Below are positions 9,280 through 18,111 of a stretch of 64,000 bases of DNA, one piece after another. Position 1 is the stretch's first letter. Each line of letters starts with the position of its first letter. Location: NCBI RefSeq assembly GCF_014117325.1, contig NZ_CP059732.1, positions 5,035,001 through 5,099,000 of the forward strand. Reading direction: 5' to 3'. Under the pieces are notes generated by a model that worked only from the letters and a program-made list of their open reading frames with translations, did no database searches and was not told where the DNA came from. The stretch is from Spirosoma foliorum. Its GTDB lineage: Bacteria > Bacteroidota > Bacteroidia > Cytophagales > Spirosomataceae. A program made the position numbers and the translations under genes.

Positions 9280-9367
9280 TTTTTCTGTCATTCCGACGTC
9301 AGGAGGAATCTCAAGTCTGACTAATAGGGTTGTTGAGATTCCTCCTGACGTCGGAATGACAGAAAAA
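9280..9367. repeat. Palindrome, family B copy 1
   Basis: The arm CTGTCATTCCGACGTCAGGA plus GGAATCTCAA is repeated inverted after a ~16-nt spacer, ending in a run of A/T on both sides. Each arm can also pair within itself (ATTCC with GGAAT around the GACGTC core). It lies 5 nt after the stop of the DoxX-like gene on the minus strand. Confidence 0.85.
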
Positions 9368-9372
9368 AACAC

Positions 9373-10452
9373 TCAAATCAACTTTCTCAATTTCATAGTC
9401 AGCGAATCCTGTTTGTAGCGTCCCTGCATCGTCAGGGTGCTGTCGTTCAGGAGCGTGTACTGTACCCGAAGTGAATCACCGGGTTCGCCATTTTCTTTTG
9501 GGAAATTAACGCTAAGTACCTTCGCTTTTTCGTCCAGTTTATACTTCCCATGCAAATCCTGCTTCTGAAATTTATCGGGATTGTATTTGAATAGACACCC
9601 GTATCGCCATTCGAAATAAAGCTTCGACCAGGCTGAGTCCTGTGGGGTCGTGGCAGAAACTGCTTTATTGTTGCGCATCATGGTTTCCACCTGCCAAACC
9701 CCGTTGAGCTTCGTCTTGGGTTCGAACGAATCCCGCAAGGAAGCGATTCGCCAGAACGCAAATCCGATCACTACGAACCGGACAACGTTCAGCAAAACAG
9801 TCTTCCCATTCAGGCTAACTTTTTCCTGATAAGCCATAAAAAGCGCCTTTAGCTTATCGTATTCTAGTGCCAGCAGAAAAAACAGCAGCAACGTGTAATG
9901 CAGCGCGTTGTAATAAGCCAGTGGCGATATTGCGTAGAAATGATCGATCAGATCAATGTTGACCATCACGGGCAACAAGATAAAAACGCCAAGCAGGCGA
10001 GTGCGCCGAAACAGGAGCAAAATGCAACCAGCAATTTGAGTCCATCCCAGAATATAAGCCATCGTTTGCGAATAGCCATAATAGGTCCAGGTTAACCAGA
10101 ATCCACTCAAGTCTTTAATCGGCGTTTCGAGGACATAATTGGGCGGCTGGAATTGCGTTTTCAGAACTTTGGCTGCCCCATAGCCCGTGATCGCATAGGC
10201 GACATAAAAGGCAATGATGGTTTGAAATAGCACGTGAAGCCGTTCACCTTTTCCGCTACGTTCCCAAGTATAAGCAATTCCGAAACTAACCAGTAGCATA
10301 CCGGCCAGCATCGGCAACGATTTCGCCCAATCATCGACAACCTCAAATTGCCATCGGGATAGCGATTCAACGATTTGCATCAACCCAATCAGCACAACGA
10401 TCAGGCACAGCACTTCAAAAAACTTAAGCCAAAAGCTACGGGTCGTTAGCAT
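9373..10452 (-). CDS. DoxX-like integral membrane protein with soluble C-terminal domain
   Basis: 359 residues. The first ~240 hold seven or so hydrophobic segments (LKFFEVLCLIVVLIGLMQIV, ILGWTQIAGCILLLFRRTR, YNALHYTLLLFFLLALEY) in the arrangement of DoxX-like membrane proteins; the GWTQIAGCILLLFRRTRLLG stretch is the most family-like. Residues about 250-359 are soluble and beta-rich (GVWQVETMM, LHGKYKLDEKAKVLSVNFP, LTMQGRYKQDSLTMKLRKLI), resembling a lipocalin-like domain. Function unknown. Palindromes flank it on both sides: D downstream of the next gene's stop, B just after its own stop. Confidence 0.65.
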   Translation of the reverse strand: MLTTRSFWLKFFEVLCLIVVLIGLMQIVESLSRWQFEVVDDWAKSLPMLAGMLLVSFGIAYTWERSGKGERLHVLFQTIIAFYVAYAITGYGAAKVLKTQFQPPNYVLETPIKDLSGFWLTWTYYGYSQTMAYILGWTQIAGCILLLFRRTRLLGVFILLPVMVNIDLIDHFYAISPLAYYNALHYTLLLFFLLALEYDKLKALFMAYQEKVSLNGKTVLLNVVRFVVIGFAFWRIASLRDSFEPKTKLNGVWQVETMMRNNKAVSATTPQDSAWSKLYFEWRYGCLFKYNPDKFQKQDLHGKYKLDEKAKVLSVNFPKENGEPGDSLRVQYTLLNDSTLTMQGRYKQDSLTMKLRKLI

Positions 10453-10470
10453 AGAGAGGAAGATGTTATT

Positions 10471-10555
10471 GTAGCGCGGACATCCTGTCCGCAGGCTAAG
10501 TGATCAGATATTCGTTTCTTTTCAATTTAACCTGCGGACAGGATGTCCGCGTTAC
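10471..10555. repeat. Palindrome, family D
   Basis: Arms GTAGCGCGGACATCCTGTCC and its inverted partner at 10531-10555 are almost perfect. Each arm contains a self-complementary word, GCGGACATCCTGTCCGC, so each can fold alone. It fills the gap between two minus-strand genes, 6 nt beyond the stop of the M14 peptidase gene. Confidence 0.85.
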
Positions 10556-10561
10556 ATTTAC

Positions 10562-13447
10562 TTAGTTGCCACTCACCTTACCCGCTGGATTCGCTTTCAC
10601 TTCGGCGGTGGTTGCCGGAGTGGGGGTATCAAGATGATTCCAGTTGATCAGCACGTTCCAGAGCAGGGGCGCATCGTGATGATTCAGATACCGGTGCAAG
10701 GGGTCAAACGTAAAGGCAATGACACGCCCTGAACCAACTGGCACGTTGAAAATACCGCCGTGTCCGATAATCGTCTGCTCGTTACGCACCATGCCTGATA
10801 GTACATAGGGCTCTTCTTTCTTTGGCGTAGCTGCTTTGGGCGATTCTTTCGCGGGCTTTTTATCCGGCATACCCATAATCAAGCCTTTGTATTCTTCCTC
10901 GTCCTTAAGCGGTTTGGTGCCGTATTGCATCAGCATCATATCGCGGTTATGGCGCTTCGTTTGCAAGAGCGGGGCGATACCTCGGAAAATCGGGAAGGTT
11001 TCAGGGAAACCATACATAACCGGACTATCAGGACGCCGATTTTTTACGGTCACAATCGAACCGGGGTGGAACAGCGTTGGCGCGCTAACAGCGTCTAGGT
11101 CGCGGGTAATACCGGTTTCGGCAATGATCTGCGACGAGTTATCGAGTGTAACCAACACTCCGCCTGCTTCCACAAACTGCTTCAGATTCTCAACGCCTTC
11201 GAAACCAGGACCTCCCGTAATATCATTGGTAGCATCGGGGAAACCATGTGACGGAAATTCTGGCGTTTTGGTATACGGCAGCGGGCCAAACCGCTTGTCG
11301 ATTTCGTGAATAAAATTCGTTGCCGAACCACGCATTCGGGGAATCAGAATGACATCGAATTTCTTCCGAAGCTCGCCCGTTTTCAGGTGGTCCTTGTTGA
11401 TCGATGTGTACGGAATACCGCGCTGCTCGAACGTAAAACGCGCCCAGCCTTCGTCCTGCGTATTGTACCAGCTATGGTAAATGGCTACGCGGGGCAAACT
11501 CACATCGTGCTGACGCAAGGGTGCACCGAGCCCGGTTGGTTCTCCTTTAGCAGCCTGTAGATCAAGCCCGAATTGAGTGGCTAGTTTTTTGGATTGGTCG
11601 GGAGTTAAGCCTTTGAAGACCACTGCCCCAGCCGCCAATGTATCTTTAATTCCGGCGATGGTTGTCTTCGTATCCAACACCACCGCTTTAGCCGTTTTGC
11701 CCCCCTGCGATTTCATCCAGAGAAGGGCAGGTAGCAAGTTATTCTGGCCTTTGTAATTCAGAACATAGTTCGTTCCGTCGCCATTGATTGCACCTGCATA
11801 ATGCACATCGTCGCTGATCATTTTCAGATCACCAGTCGCGTATTTAACGCTGTCTTCAGCTTTCACATCTACGCCATACAGGTAGCCCAGCGTCCAGGCA
11901 ATGTCGTCGTAAGGCGGAAATTTCGCTTCCTTTGGGTAGTTCTGTTTGGTAAGCAGCGACACCGCCAGATTGCGATAGGGTTGATTCAGCAGCACCACAT
12001 AATCGCCCTGATTTTTTCCCGATTCGGCCTTATGCACTTCAATGGCCTGCGCCCGTAACTGATTGACGAGATAAGCTGCCATAGCGGGATCGCGTTGATC
12101 TTTCGAAATGACGAATGCCTTAGGTTTTTCTTCAGCGCCTTTGCGGATGTTGTTCAGCCCTTTCTGGTAAAAATTCTTCAGCATCATGCGGCTATTCGTA
12201 GCGCCGTATGACAGAGACGCCAACACGCCCGCCTGCATATAGTTAATGCCATTCCGGTATGACCAATAGACTTTTTCGGTAGCCGGATCGGGCCGGTACC
12301 ATTCTTTCGAGGTCACTTCATCGCCCGCGTATTTCTGATTGGCCAGATCGCGCAAGTAGGTATTCGCTCCCGCATTGCCAAAGGTTTCGTAAAACCGGCC
12401 AACGGCATTGTGATTGTTCGAAATCCAGAGCGCATAACCGGGATACCAGCCATCGTAAAATGCCCAGGTAAACACGCCCGGAATGCCCTGTGCCGCCAGC
12501 GCCGTAATGTCATGGTGGGCCATGATCTGCCACTCGCCAATGGTGATCGGGTCGATGGTTTCGTTGTAAGGGCCGGTACCAGTCGAGATGTAGAGCAGCG
12601 GCACCGACTCGTGTAAGTCCAGACTTGCCGTTGGGTGCCACTCGTAAAAGATTTTGTAGAGTGCTTTGGTCAGCGACTGCGAAATCTGGAGGCCATCGCG
12701 ATTGTTATCGTGGTAGGTGTATTTGCCCCAATACGGTGGCGATTTCGGGAAACCGTCCTCATAGTCCTTCCGAACTTTGGTGTAGCGATTATACCAGTCA
12801 ACCTGCTTATCCCAGCCATCGGGTTCCGAGACAGGATTGATAATCACAATGATGTTCTCCCGAATGGTTTTAATATCGGCCGACTGACTAGTAATCAACC
12901 GGTAAGCCAGCTCCATCAGCATTTCGGGCGAACCCATTTCCGGCGAATGCAACCCGCCGTTCAAGTAATACACCAGTTTGGTATCGCCCAGCACTTTCTC
13001 GATGTCCTGATTGCCCATCTTACGGGGATCGGCCAGTAGCGCGAGTTGCTTTTTGTAATGATCCAGCCGTTTCATGGCATCCTCACTACCAATAACCACC
13101 AACTGAATCGGGCGACCTTCTTCCGTCTTGCTCACCTCCTGCATGGTGATATTAGGCGAGGTTTCTGCCAATTTCTGGTAGTAGCCGTAAATCTCAGGCG
13201 TCCGGTGAATAATCCCCGGCGTCCCGATAATCTGGCCGAAATGTTTGCGGGGCGACGGCACTTTCGGATCGTCGGGCAAGTCCAGAACCGTAGCGGGCAG
13301 GAAACGCTTATCGGTCGTGTACTCCTTTATTTTCTCGTTATAAGTTGCGTCGATTGACTGTGCTCGAAGTGATAGGCTACCGAGCACAACACCAGTTATT
13401 GCGAATAGGCTGGCCCGACAAAGTCGTTTGTTCGTAAAGAGTTGCAT
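10562..13447 (-). CDS. Secreted M14-family zinc carboxypeptidase, long form
   Basis: 961 residues with a Sec signal (about 1-29, ending LRAQS). The carboxypeptidase domain carries the zinc motif HSPE (GGLHSPEMGSPEM, about residues 165-175), the Arg/Asn substrate region (INPVSEPDGWD), and the third ligand region SLDLHES (about 278). The C-terminal third (VAIYHSWYNTQDEGWARFTF, FDVILIPRMRG, GGVLVTLDNSSQ) resembles the amidotransferase-like domain found at the end of long bacterial M14 proteins. Likely cleaves peptides outside the cell or in the periplasm. It lies in a minus-strand run of exported peptidases, upstream of the DoxX-like gene. Confidence 0.88.
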   Translation of the reverse strand: MQLFTNKRLCRASLFAITGVVLGSLSLRAQSIDATYNEKIKEYTTDKRFLPATVLDLPDDPKVPSPRKHFGQIIGTPGIIHRTPEIYGYYQKLAETSPNITMQEVSKTEEGRPIQLVVIGSEDAMKRLDHYKKQLALLADPRKMGNQDIEKVLGDTKLVYYLNGGLHSPEMGSPEMLMELAYRLITSQSADIKTIRENIIVIINPVSEPDGWDKQVDWYNRYTKVRKDYEDGFPKSPPYWGKYTYHDNNRDGLQISQSLTKALYKIFYEWHPTASLDLHESVPLLYISTGTGPYNETIDPITIGEWQIMAHHDITALAAQGIPGVFTWAFYDGWYPGYALWISNNHNAVGRFYETFGNAGANTYLRDLANQKYAGDEVTSKEWYRPDPATEKVYWSYRNGINYMQAGVLASLSYGATNSRMMLKNFYQKGLNNIRKGAEEKPKAFVISKDQRDPAMAAYLVNQLRAQAIEVHKAESGKNQGDYVVLLNQPYRNLAVSLLTKQNYPKEAKFPPYDDIAWTLGYLYGVDVKAEDSVKYATGDLKMISDDVHYAGAINGDGTNYVLNYKGQNNLLPALLWMKSQGGKTAKAVVLDTKTTIAGIKDTLAAGAVVFKGLTPDQSKKLATQFGLDLQAAKGEPTGLGAPLRQHDVSLPRVAIYHSWYNTQDEGWARFTFEQRGIPYTSINKDHLKTGELRKKFDVILIPRMRGSATNFIHEIDKRFGPLPYTKTPEFPSHGFPDATNDITGGPGFEGVENLKQFVEAGGVLVTLDNSSQIIAETGITRDLDAVSAPTLFHPGSIVTVKNRRPDSPVMYGFPETFPIFRGIAPLLQTKRHNRDMMLMQYGTKPLKDEEEYKGLIMGMPDKKPAKESPKAATPKKEEPYVLSGMVRNEQTIIGHGGIFNVPVGSGRVIAFTFDPLHRYLNHHDAPLLWNVLINWNHLDTPTPATTAEVKANPAGKVSGN

Positions 13448-13489
13448 GAAGTTAGTTGATTGGTTAAGTATGAGGTTGGAGAAGGTAGT

Positions 13490-13600
13490 CGTGGTGTCGG
13501 ATTCTTAAACCCGACACAGCAAGGTTTCTCAAAACCGTTTGAAAGCTACAAGCGGTTTTAAGAAACCGCACAGTGTCAGTTTTAAGAAACTGACACCACG
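13490..13600. repeat. Palindrome, family A copy 1 (four-hairpin type)
   Basis: Begins CGTGGTGTCGG and ends CTGACACCACG. Inside are four small hairpins in mirror order: GTCGGATTCTTAAACCCGAC, AGGTTTCTCAAAACC, CGGTTTTAAGAAACCG, GTCAGTTTTAAGAAACTGAC. It lies 46 nt past the stop of the S9 peptidase gene. Confidence 0.85.
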
Positions 13601-13646
13601 CAGAGGGGCTATAGAACATGAAACCTTGAACCTGAAACAACAAACG

Positions 13647-15776
13647 TTACTGCTTAGGCTTCATCAGCTTCCGCTTAAAATATTCGGCGGTGGCGTTCCC
13701 CATTTTGAGGGCGTTGGTGTGCTTCATCCAGTGGTGCGTATCGTCGACGATGACGAGCGTTTCCATCGGAACTCCCCGTTTTTCAAGGCGACGAACGAGA
13801 TCGGTGCTTTGGTTGAACCGAACGTTGCGGTCGTCATCGCCGTGGATGATCAGAACGGGTGACGTCCAGCTACTGATCGATGAAATTGGCGAGGATTGAT
13901 ACACAATTTTATTAGCCACTTCCAGATCAGGGATTTTCTCAAATCGCCCAGTCGATGCCTCGCCTGCTCCCCGTTGCTGACTCCAGTCGTGTACGCCATG
14001 AATATCCACACCAGCGGCAAACAGCTTAGAATCTCGGGCGAGGGCCAGTGCCGTCAGGTAGCCCCCATACGATCCGCCGTAAATACCAATTTTAGCCGGA
14101 TCGACCTGCGCTTGTTCGGATAACCAAATGGCAGCGGCTTTAACATCCTGGTATTCCGAAGCGCCCAATGCCCCACCATCGGCAGGCTGGTGGAAATTGT
14201 AGCCATAGCCAATACCCAACCGATAGTTAACCGACAAAACCACAAACCCCTGACTGGCCAGATATTGGTTGAGCGCATATGAATTGGCGTAATAATCCGA
14301 GTAATTCCAGCCCAACAACATTTGTCGTGGAGGACCGCCGTGTACATAAATCAACGCTGGTTTCTTCCCAGATGCGCCACCAGCAGGTTCAAAAAGCTGA
14401 CCATGTACCGTCATGCCATCAGGAGCTTTGAAGACAACTTGCTTGGGCGTAACCAATTGGTTCTGCGGAAAATTAGTAGGTATCAGATTCTGAGCCAGCA
14501 CCTTCGGTGTACCTTTCGTAAAGGCCATAACGGTGGGTAGTGGTGGGCGTTGAGCCGTAGCACTGATCATGGCAATCGTAGCACCATCGCCTGTTACAAC
14601 CGGCATCCATTCGAGACCAGCGCCGGGCGTGACAACTTCCATCGCGGCTTTATCGACAGGAACCCGCACAACGTGCCGACGGTCAATGTCTAACTTATCG
14701 GGACCCGTATTGCCACTGAACAACAGCCACTTGCGATCATGACTTAATGTGATGTGTTCGGCCATGAATGGAGCATTCGTCAGCAACAATGGTGTGCCAC
14801 CCGATGCTGCGATGGAATACAGATGCGGCCAGCCATCTTCGTAGGATAGATACACAATTCGGTCGCCAGCGGCCCAATGTAGGTTAAAACCGCCGTGCGT
14901 AGTCGGAACGGAACCCGCCAGCGTTTTAGGCGCCTGCCAGATTTGAGTGGCCGTTCCCGAAGCTACATCCGCCGTCCAGATCGACCAGGGGCGATGTCTG
15001 CGCACCAAAATAGAATCAGGTGCGCCACCGCTTCCGGGGGTACGAACGAACACTATGCGCTTCCCATCTGGCGACCAGCTTGGCGCGTCATCTTTCGAGA
15101 ACGAAGGAGCTATCCAGGTAATCGGCGTTGTTTCATCAGTAAAAACCCCAACAAACGAATGGTCTTTCCGGTCGCAGACAAAGGCCAGCTGCGATCCGTC
15201 CGGCGACCATTGAATAGAGCTGTTTGTGCCGCGTGCATTAAACAATGCTTTGGCTACCGACGACCCATCGGTTGGTGAAATCCAAACCTGACCACCTTTG
15301 ATAAAGGCAATTCGATCACTTTTCGGCGAAATAACGGGCGCATCGCCTTCAGCAATAGCCTTCGGTTCACCACCCGCAAACGGAACACTCCAGATTTGTA
15401 CTTTAGGAGAAACAGGCGATGAGGTCGTGTTGACTGGCAGTTCGTCGTCCCAGTTAGAACCATGATCGCCACCACGCACGTACACAACCCACTTACCATC
15501 ATCGGATACCGACAGGCTGGTGATTTCCTGCCCGTCATCGTTTGTATAATTCGTGAGTTTTCGGGGAGCAAAGTCTGGCCCTTCGGCTACGTATACATTA
15601 CGTTTGCCTTGTTCAGCGAATGCCCAGGCAATGCGCGATCCTGTTGCGGAACTGGTCAGTTCGTTTGGGAACGGGTAACTTTTAATGGCTTCCAGCGAGA
15701 AGGTCTGCGCCTGTAACCGAGATGATTGGGTCAGTAAAATGCCTAGCGTCAGGCAGAGGAAGGTAAGCGTTTTCAT
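13647..15776 (-). CDS. Secreted S9-family prolyl oligopeptidase-like peptidase
   Basis: 709 residues with a Sec signal (ending LQAQTF). Residues about 30-430 form a TolB-like propeller with repeated blade motifs (SPKSDRIAFIKGG, WSPDGSQLAFVCDR, WSPDGKRIVFVRTP). The C-terminal alpha/beta hydrolase has GIYGGSYGGYL (nucleophile Ser about 568), Asp in IHGDDDRNV (about 647) and His in DDTHHWMKH (about 680), the order of the S9 catalytic triad. It probably cleaves short peptides in the periplasm or outside. Next on the same strand is the M14 peptidase, suggesting joint peptide scavenging. Confidence 0.92.
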   Translation of the reverse strand: MKTLTFLCLTLGILLTQSSRLQAQTFSLEAIKSYPFPNELTSSATGSRIAWAFAEQGKRNVYVAEGPDFAPRKLTNYTNDDGQEITSLSVSDDGKWVVYVRGGDHGSNWDDELPVNTTSSPVSPKVQIWSVPFAGGEPKAIAEGDAPVISPKSDRIAFIKGGQVWISPTDGSSVAKALFNARGTNSSIQWSPDGSQLAFVCDRKDHSFVGVFTDETTPITWIAPSFSKDDAPSWSPDGKRIVFVRTPGSGGAPDSILVRRHRPWSIWTADVASGTATQIWQAPKTLAGSVPTTHGGFNLHWAAGDRIVYLSYEDGWPHLYSIAASGGTPLLLTNAPFMAEHITLSHDRKWLLFSGNTGPDKLDIDRRHVVRVPVDKAAMEVVTPGAGLEWMPVVTGDGATIAMISATAQRPPLPTVMAFTKGTPKVLAQNLIPTNFPQNQLVTPKQVVFKAPDGMTVHGQLFEPAGGASGKKPALIYVHGGPPRQMLLGWNYSDYYANSYALNQYLASQGFVVLSVNYRLGIGYGYNFHQPADGGALGASEYQDVKAAAIWLSEQAQVDPAKIGIYGGSYGGYLTALALARDSKLFAAGVDIHGVHDWSQQRGAGEASTGRFEKIPDLEVANKIVYQSSPISSISSWTSPVLIIHGDDDRNVRFNQSTDLVRRLEKRGVPMETLVIVDDTHHWMKHTNALKMGNATAEYFKRKLMKPKQ

Positions 15777-15934
15777 GGACTGCTGAATGAAGAAATCTAT
15801 GCTTGAATGAGCCTGTTAACGGAAAGACTCAAACTACGCATATTATTTCCTATTCTGCTCAATCGGAGAAATAAAATTCTAGATTTCAGCCCAATTGTAC
15901 TATAATTCAGTCAAGAGAAAGCATTCGACGTTAT

Positions 15935-16068
15935 CGTGGTGTCAGTTTCTCAAAACTGACACCATAGGTTTCTTAAAACCTACTTTATAGACTATTTATT
16001 TGACGAGGTTTTGACCGAGCTGGCGTTCCAGAAACCTCACTTGTCAGTTTTAAGAAACTGACACCACG
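15935..16068. repeat. Palindrome, family A copy 2 (with interrupted inner hairpin)
   Basis: Ends CGTGGTGTCAG and CTGACACCACG. Outer hairpins GTCAGTTTCTCAAAACTGAC and GTCAGTTTTAAGAAACTGAC are intact. The left inner hairpin is AGGTTTCTTAAAACCT, but the right inner one, GAGGTTT facing AAACCTC, has a longer loop (about 20 nt) than in other copies. The end lies 12 nt past the stop of the 103-residue gene. Confidence 0.85.
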
Positions 16069-16080
16069 GAATATCATAGA

Positions 16081-16392
16081 CTACCTCGTAGAGTTCTCTT
16101 CATACAGCACCAGCAACTTTTCAAAATGCCCGACGTAAGCATGCACATTCACCAGCATATCCCTGGATTCCTGGGTTTGTTTCTGCAACTCGTTGTAGCT
16201 GATTTCGTCATCAGATTGTATACCTGCATGAATTCCATAAGCCAGCAGCTTTCGGAGCAGTAGAAAAATCCGGTTCCATTCCGGAAACTCCAGTTGCACG
16301 TCCTGCAATTGCGAACGGATTTCTCCAGCCTCAATCTGGCTAAAATAACGTCGCATGTCATCTATCTCCGGCTGGCTGAATTGTATGGTCAT
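16081..16392 (-). CDS. Small helical protein of unknown function
   Basis: 103 residues, charged and predicted helical (MTIQFSQPEIDDMRRYFSQ; LQKQTQESRDMLVNVHAYVG), no signal peptide, no motif I can name. It starts 48 nt after the ferredoxin gene on the same strand and so is probably co-transcribed with it. A role in the ferredoxin system is only a guess from position. Confidence 0.55.
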   Translation of the reverse strand: MTIQFSQPEIDDMRRYFSQIEAGEIRSQLQDVQLEFPEWNRIFLLLRKLLAYGIHAGIQSDDEISYNELQKQTQESRDMLVNVHAYVGHFEKLLVLYEENSTR

Positions 16393-16440
16393 GGGCTATT
16401 CCGTTTTAATAGGCCGAAGATGCGCGTTCACCATCTTAGT

Positions 16441-16764
16441 TTATACAGGCTCTTCGCTCTTTATCCTGAAAATTGCCCCTTCCAACGTATCATCGACGCG
16501 TATCTGGCAAGCCAGCCGACTATCGGAGTCAGCATCGGGTAAAGTGTCGAGCATATCCAGCTCCGTATCCTGTGGCTCGGGCAAGGTTTCCAGTCCGTTC
16601 AATACCTGAACATGACAGGTTGCGCAGAGCGCCATTCCGCCACAGGTTGCCAAAATGTTATATTCCGATGCTTTCAGGACTTCCATCAAACTTAGGTTGA
16701 TGCCTTCAGGAATTTCGATCGGTTGCCGCTCTCCGTTGCGGTCTTCTATGGTGAATTGGATCAT
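16441..16764 (-). CDS. 2Fe-2S ferredoxin
   Basis: 107 residues, no signal, so cytoplasmic. The cluster ligands are visible as LATCGGMALCATCHVQVL (Cys-x5-Cys-x2-Cys) and the fourth in SRLACQIRV, the adrenodoxin/plant-type 2Fe-2S fold. It carries single electrons, most likely from the NADPH-dependent reductase encoded just upstream on the same strand. The two genes are separated by about 160 nt that is almost wholly the family C palindrome, which is unusual inside an apparent operon. Confidence 0.9.
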   Translation of the reverse strand: MIQFTIEDRNGERQPIEIPEGINLSLMEVLKASEYNILATCGGMALCATCHVQVLNGLETLPEPQDTELDMLDTLPDADSDSRLACQIRVDDTLEGAIFRIKSEEPV

Positions 16765-16771
16765 GACTGTA

Positions 16772-16924
16772 AACTGGCGCGAGTATTTACCGCACGGGCG
16801 GCCCCGTCGTGCCTTTTAATACTGCCAGCATTCGCTGGCACAGAAATAATGAAACGTCAGCGAATGCTGACAATATGAGAAGGCACGACGGGGCCGCCCG
16901 TGCGGTAAATACTCGCGCCAGTTT
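16772..16924. repeat. Palindrome, family C copy 1 (longest)
   Basis: A ~150-bp inverted repeat. The outer arms begin AACTGGCGCGAGTATTTACC and are mirrored at the other end. In this copy the arm carries an extra stretch (GCACGGGCGGCCCCGTCGTGCC) that can itself fold. The inner arms hold TGCCAGCATTCGCTGGCA and GTCAGCGAATGCTGAC. It starts one nucleotide after the reductase stop codon and ends 7 nt before the ferredoxin start. Confidence 0.9.
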
Positions 16925-16925
16925 G

Positions 16926-17945
16926 TCAAAACGTAGGTACGCCGTTAACAGTCGTGTATTTGAAGCTCAATTTCTGGTCGGGGTGAACGTAGCGGAAAGC
17001 ACTTTGACACATGAGCGCAGCTTCGTGGAAACCGCACAAGATCAACTTCAACTTGCCGGGATACGTATTGATATCACCAATAGCATAAATGCGCTCGACG
17101 TTGGTGGAATAATCGGTTGTGTCAACATGAATGGCTGACTTGTCGATGGTAAGTCCCCAATCGGCGATGGGGCCGAGTTTGGGGGTCAGGCCAAAGAGGG
17201 GAATTAGATGATCAGCAGCAAGCGTCATTACGGTTTTGTCTTTCGCGGTTATGCTAACCTCCTGTAAATGACCGTTACCATTGATGCTCGTAATAGTCGA
17301 TTGGAGTACCAGATTTATTCGACCCTGACGAGCCAGATTGAATACTTTTTCGGCGGAATCAGGTGCCCCCCGGAAGGTATCGCTCCGATGAACCAACGTT
17401 ACTTCGTTAGCCACATCGGCTAAGAAAACGGTCCAATCGAGGGCAGAATCGCCCCCACCCGCCAATACCACCCGGCGGTCGCGCAGTTGTTCGGGATTCT
17501 TTACCATGTACGCAACGCCCTTACCTTCAAAGCGTTCCAGATTGACAATTTCCGGCTTACGGGGCTCAAAACAACCTAGTCCACCCGCAATAACAACTAC
17601 CTGACAATGGACAGTTGTACCCTCGTTGGTGGTAACAATGTATGATCCATCCGTTTGTCGATCTAATCCTTCCACCCGTTCGCCCAGGGTGAAGCCGGGA
17701 TTGAACGAGGCAATCTGTTCCATTAGGTTATCGACCAAATCCTGCGCGTTGATGGACGGATAACCGGGAATGTCGTAAATCGGCTTCTGCGGATAAATCT
17801 CCGAAAGCTGACCGCCTACTTGGGGCAGGGCGTCAATCAGGTGACACCGCATTTTCAGTAAACCCGCTTCAAAAACGGCAAACAGACCCACCGGACCTGC
17901 GCCTATAATGCAAATATCTGTCGTTATCATATCACTGGAAGCCAA
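16926..17945 (-). CDS. Ferredoxin--NADP reductase, thioredoxin-reductase-like type
   Basis: 339 residues. FAD-binding motif IIGAGPVGLFAVFEAG at the N-terminus, PQVGGQLSEIYPQKPIYDIPG typical of TrxR-like ferredoxin-NADP reductases, a second dinucleotide motif VVLAGGGDSALDW (NADPH), and the closing YAIGDINTYPGKLKLI with the FAD-binding GD. The redox CxxC pair of thioredoxin reductases is missing, as expected for this reductase family. It transfers electrons between NADPH and a ferredoxin; the ferredoxin gene directly downstream is the obvious partner. Confidence 0.9.
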   Translation of the reverse strand: MASSDMITTDICIIGAGPVGLFAVFEAGLLKMRCHLIDALPQVGGQLSEIYPQKPIYDIPGYPSINAQDLVDNLMEQIASFNPGFTLGERVEGLDRQTDGSYIVTTNEGTTVHCQVVVIAGGLGCFEPRKPEIVNLERFEGKGVAYMVKNPEQLRDRRVVLAGGGDSALDWTVFLADVANEVTLVHRSDTFRGAPDSAEKVFNLARQGRINLVLQSTITSINGNGHLQEVSITAKDKTVMTLAADHLIPLFGLTPKLGPIADWGLTIDKSAIHVDTTDYSTNVERIYAIGDINTYPGKLKLILCGFHEAALMCQSAFRYVHPDQKLSFKYTTVNGVPTF

Positions 17946-18111
17946 TCCCTTACGCGATCAATGTCGACCAGACTGGCTCGTCAAAGTACGCCGTAAAGGT
18001 AGACCCCTACGATCCCTCGGAGGCTATCATAAATCGGAATGACGGATAAGCAAATGGAATAGACAGAAAAATTGACGAGCTTACCTAACAAACAACCTGA
18101 AACGATAAACT

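Noticed and set aside
9280..9367. Family B palindromes as plain terminators
   Set aside because: Their arms are too long and conserved between loci, and one family occurs inside a MITE-like element; a terminator role is possible but does not explain the repetition.
13490..13600. Repeated hairpins as a CRISPR array
   Set aside because: Units are mirrored, not direct; spacers are not of even length and no cas gene is present.
14895..15278. 127-codon plus-strand frame in the S9 peptidase gene
   Set aside because: Arg-rich antisense shadow.
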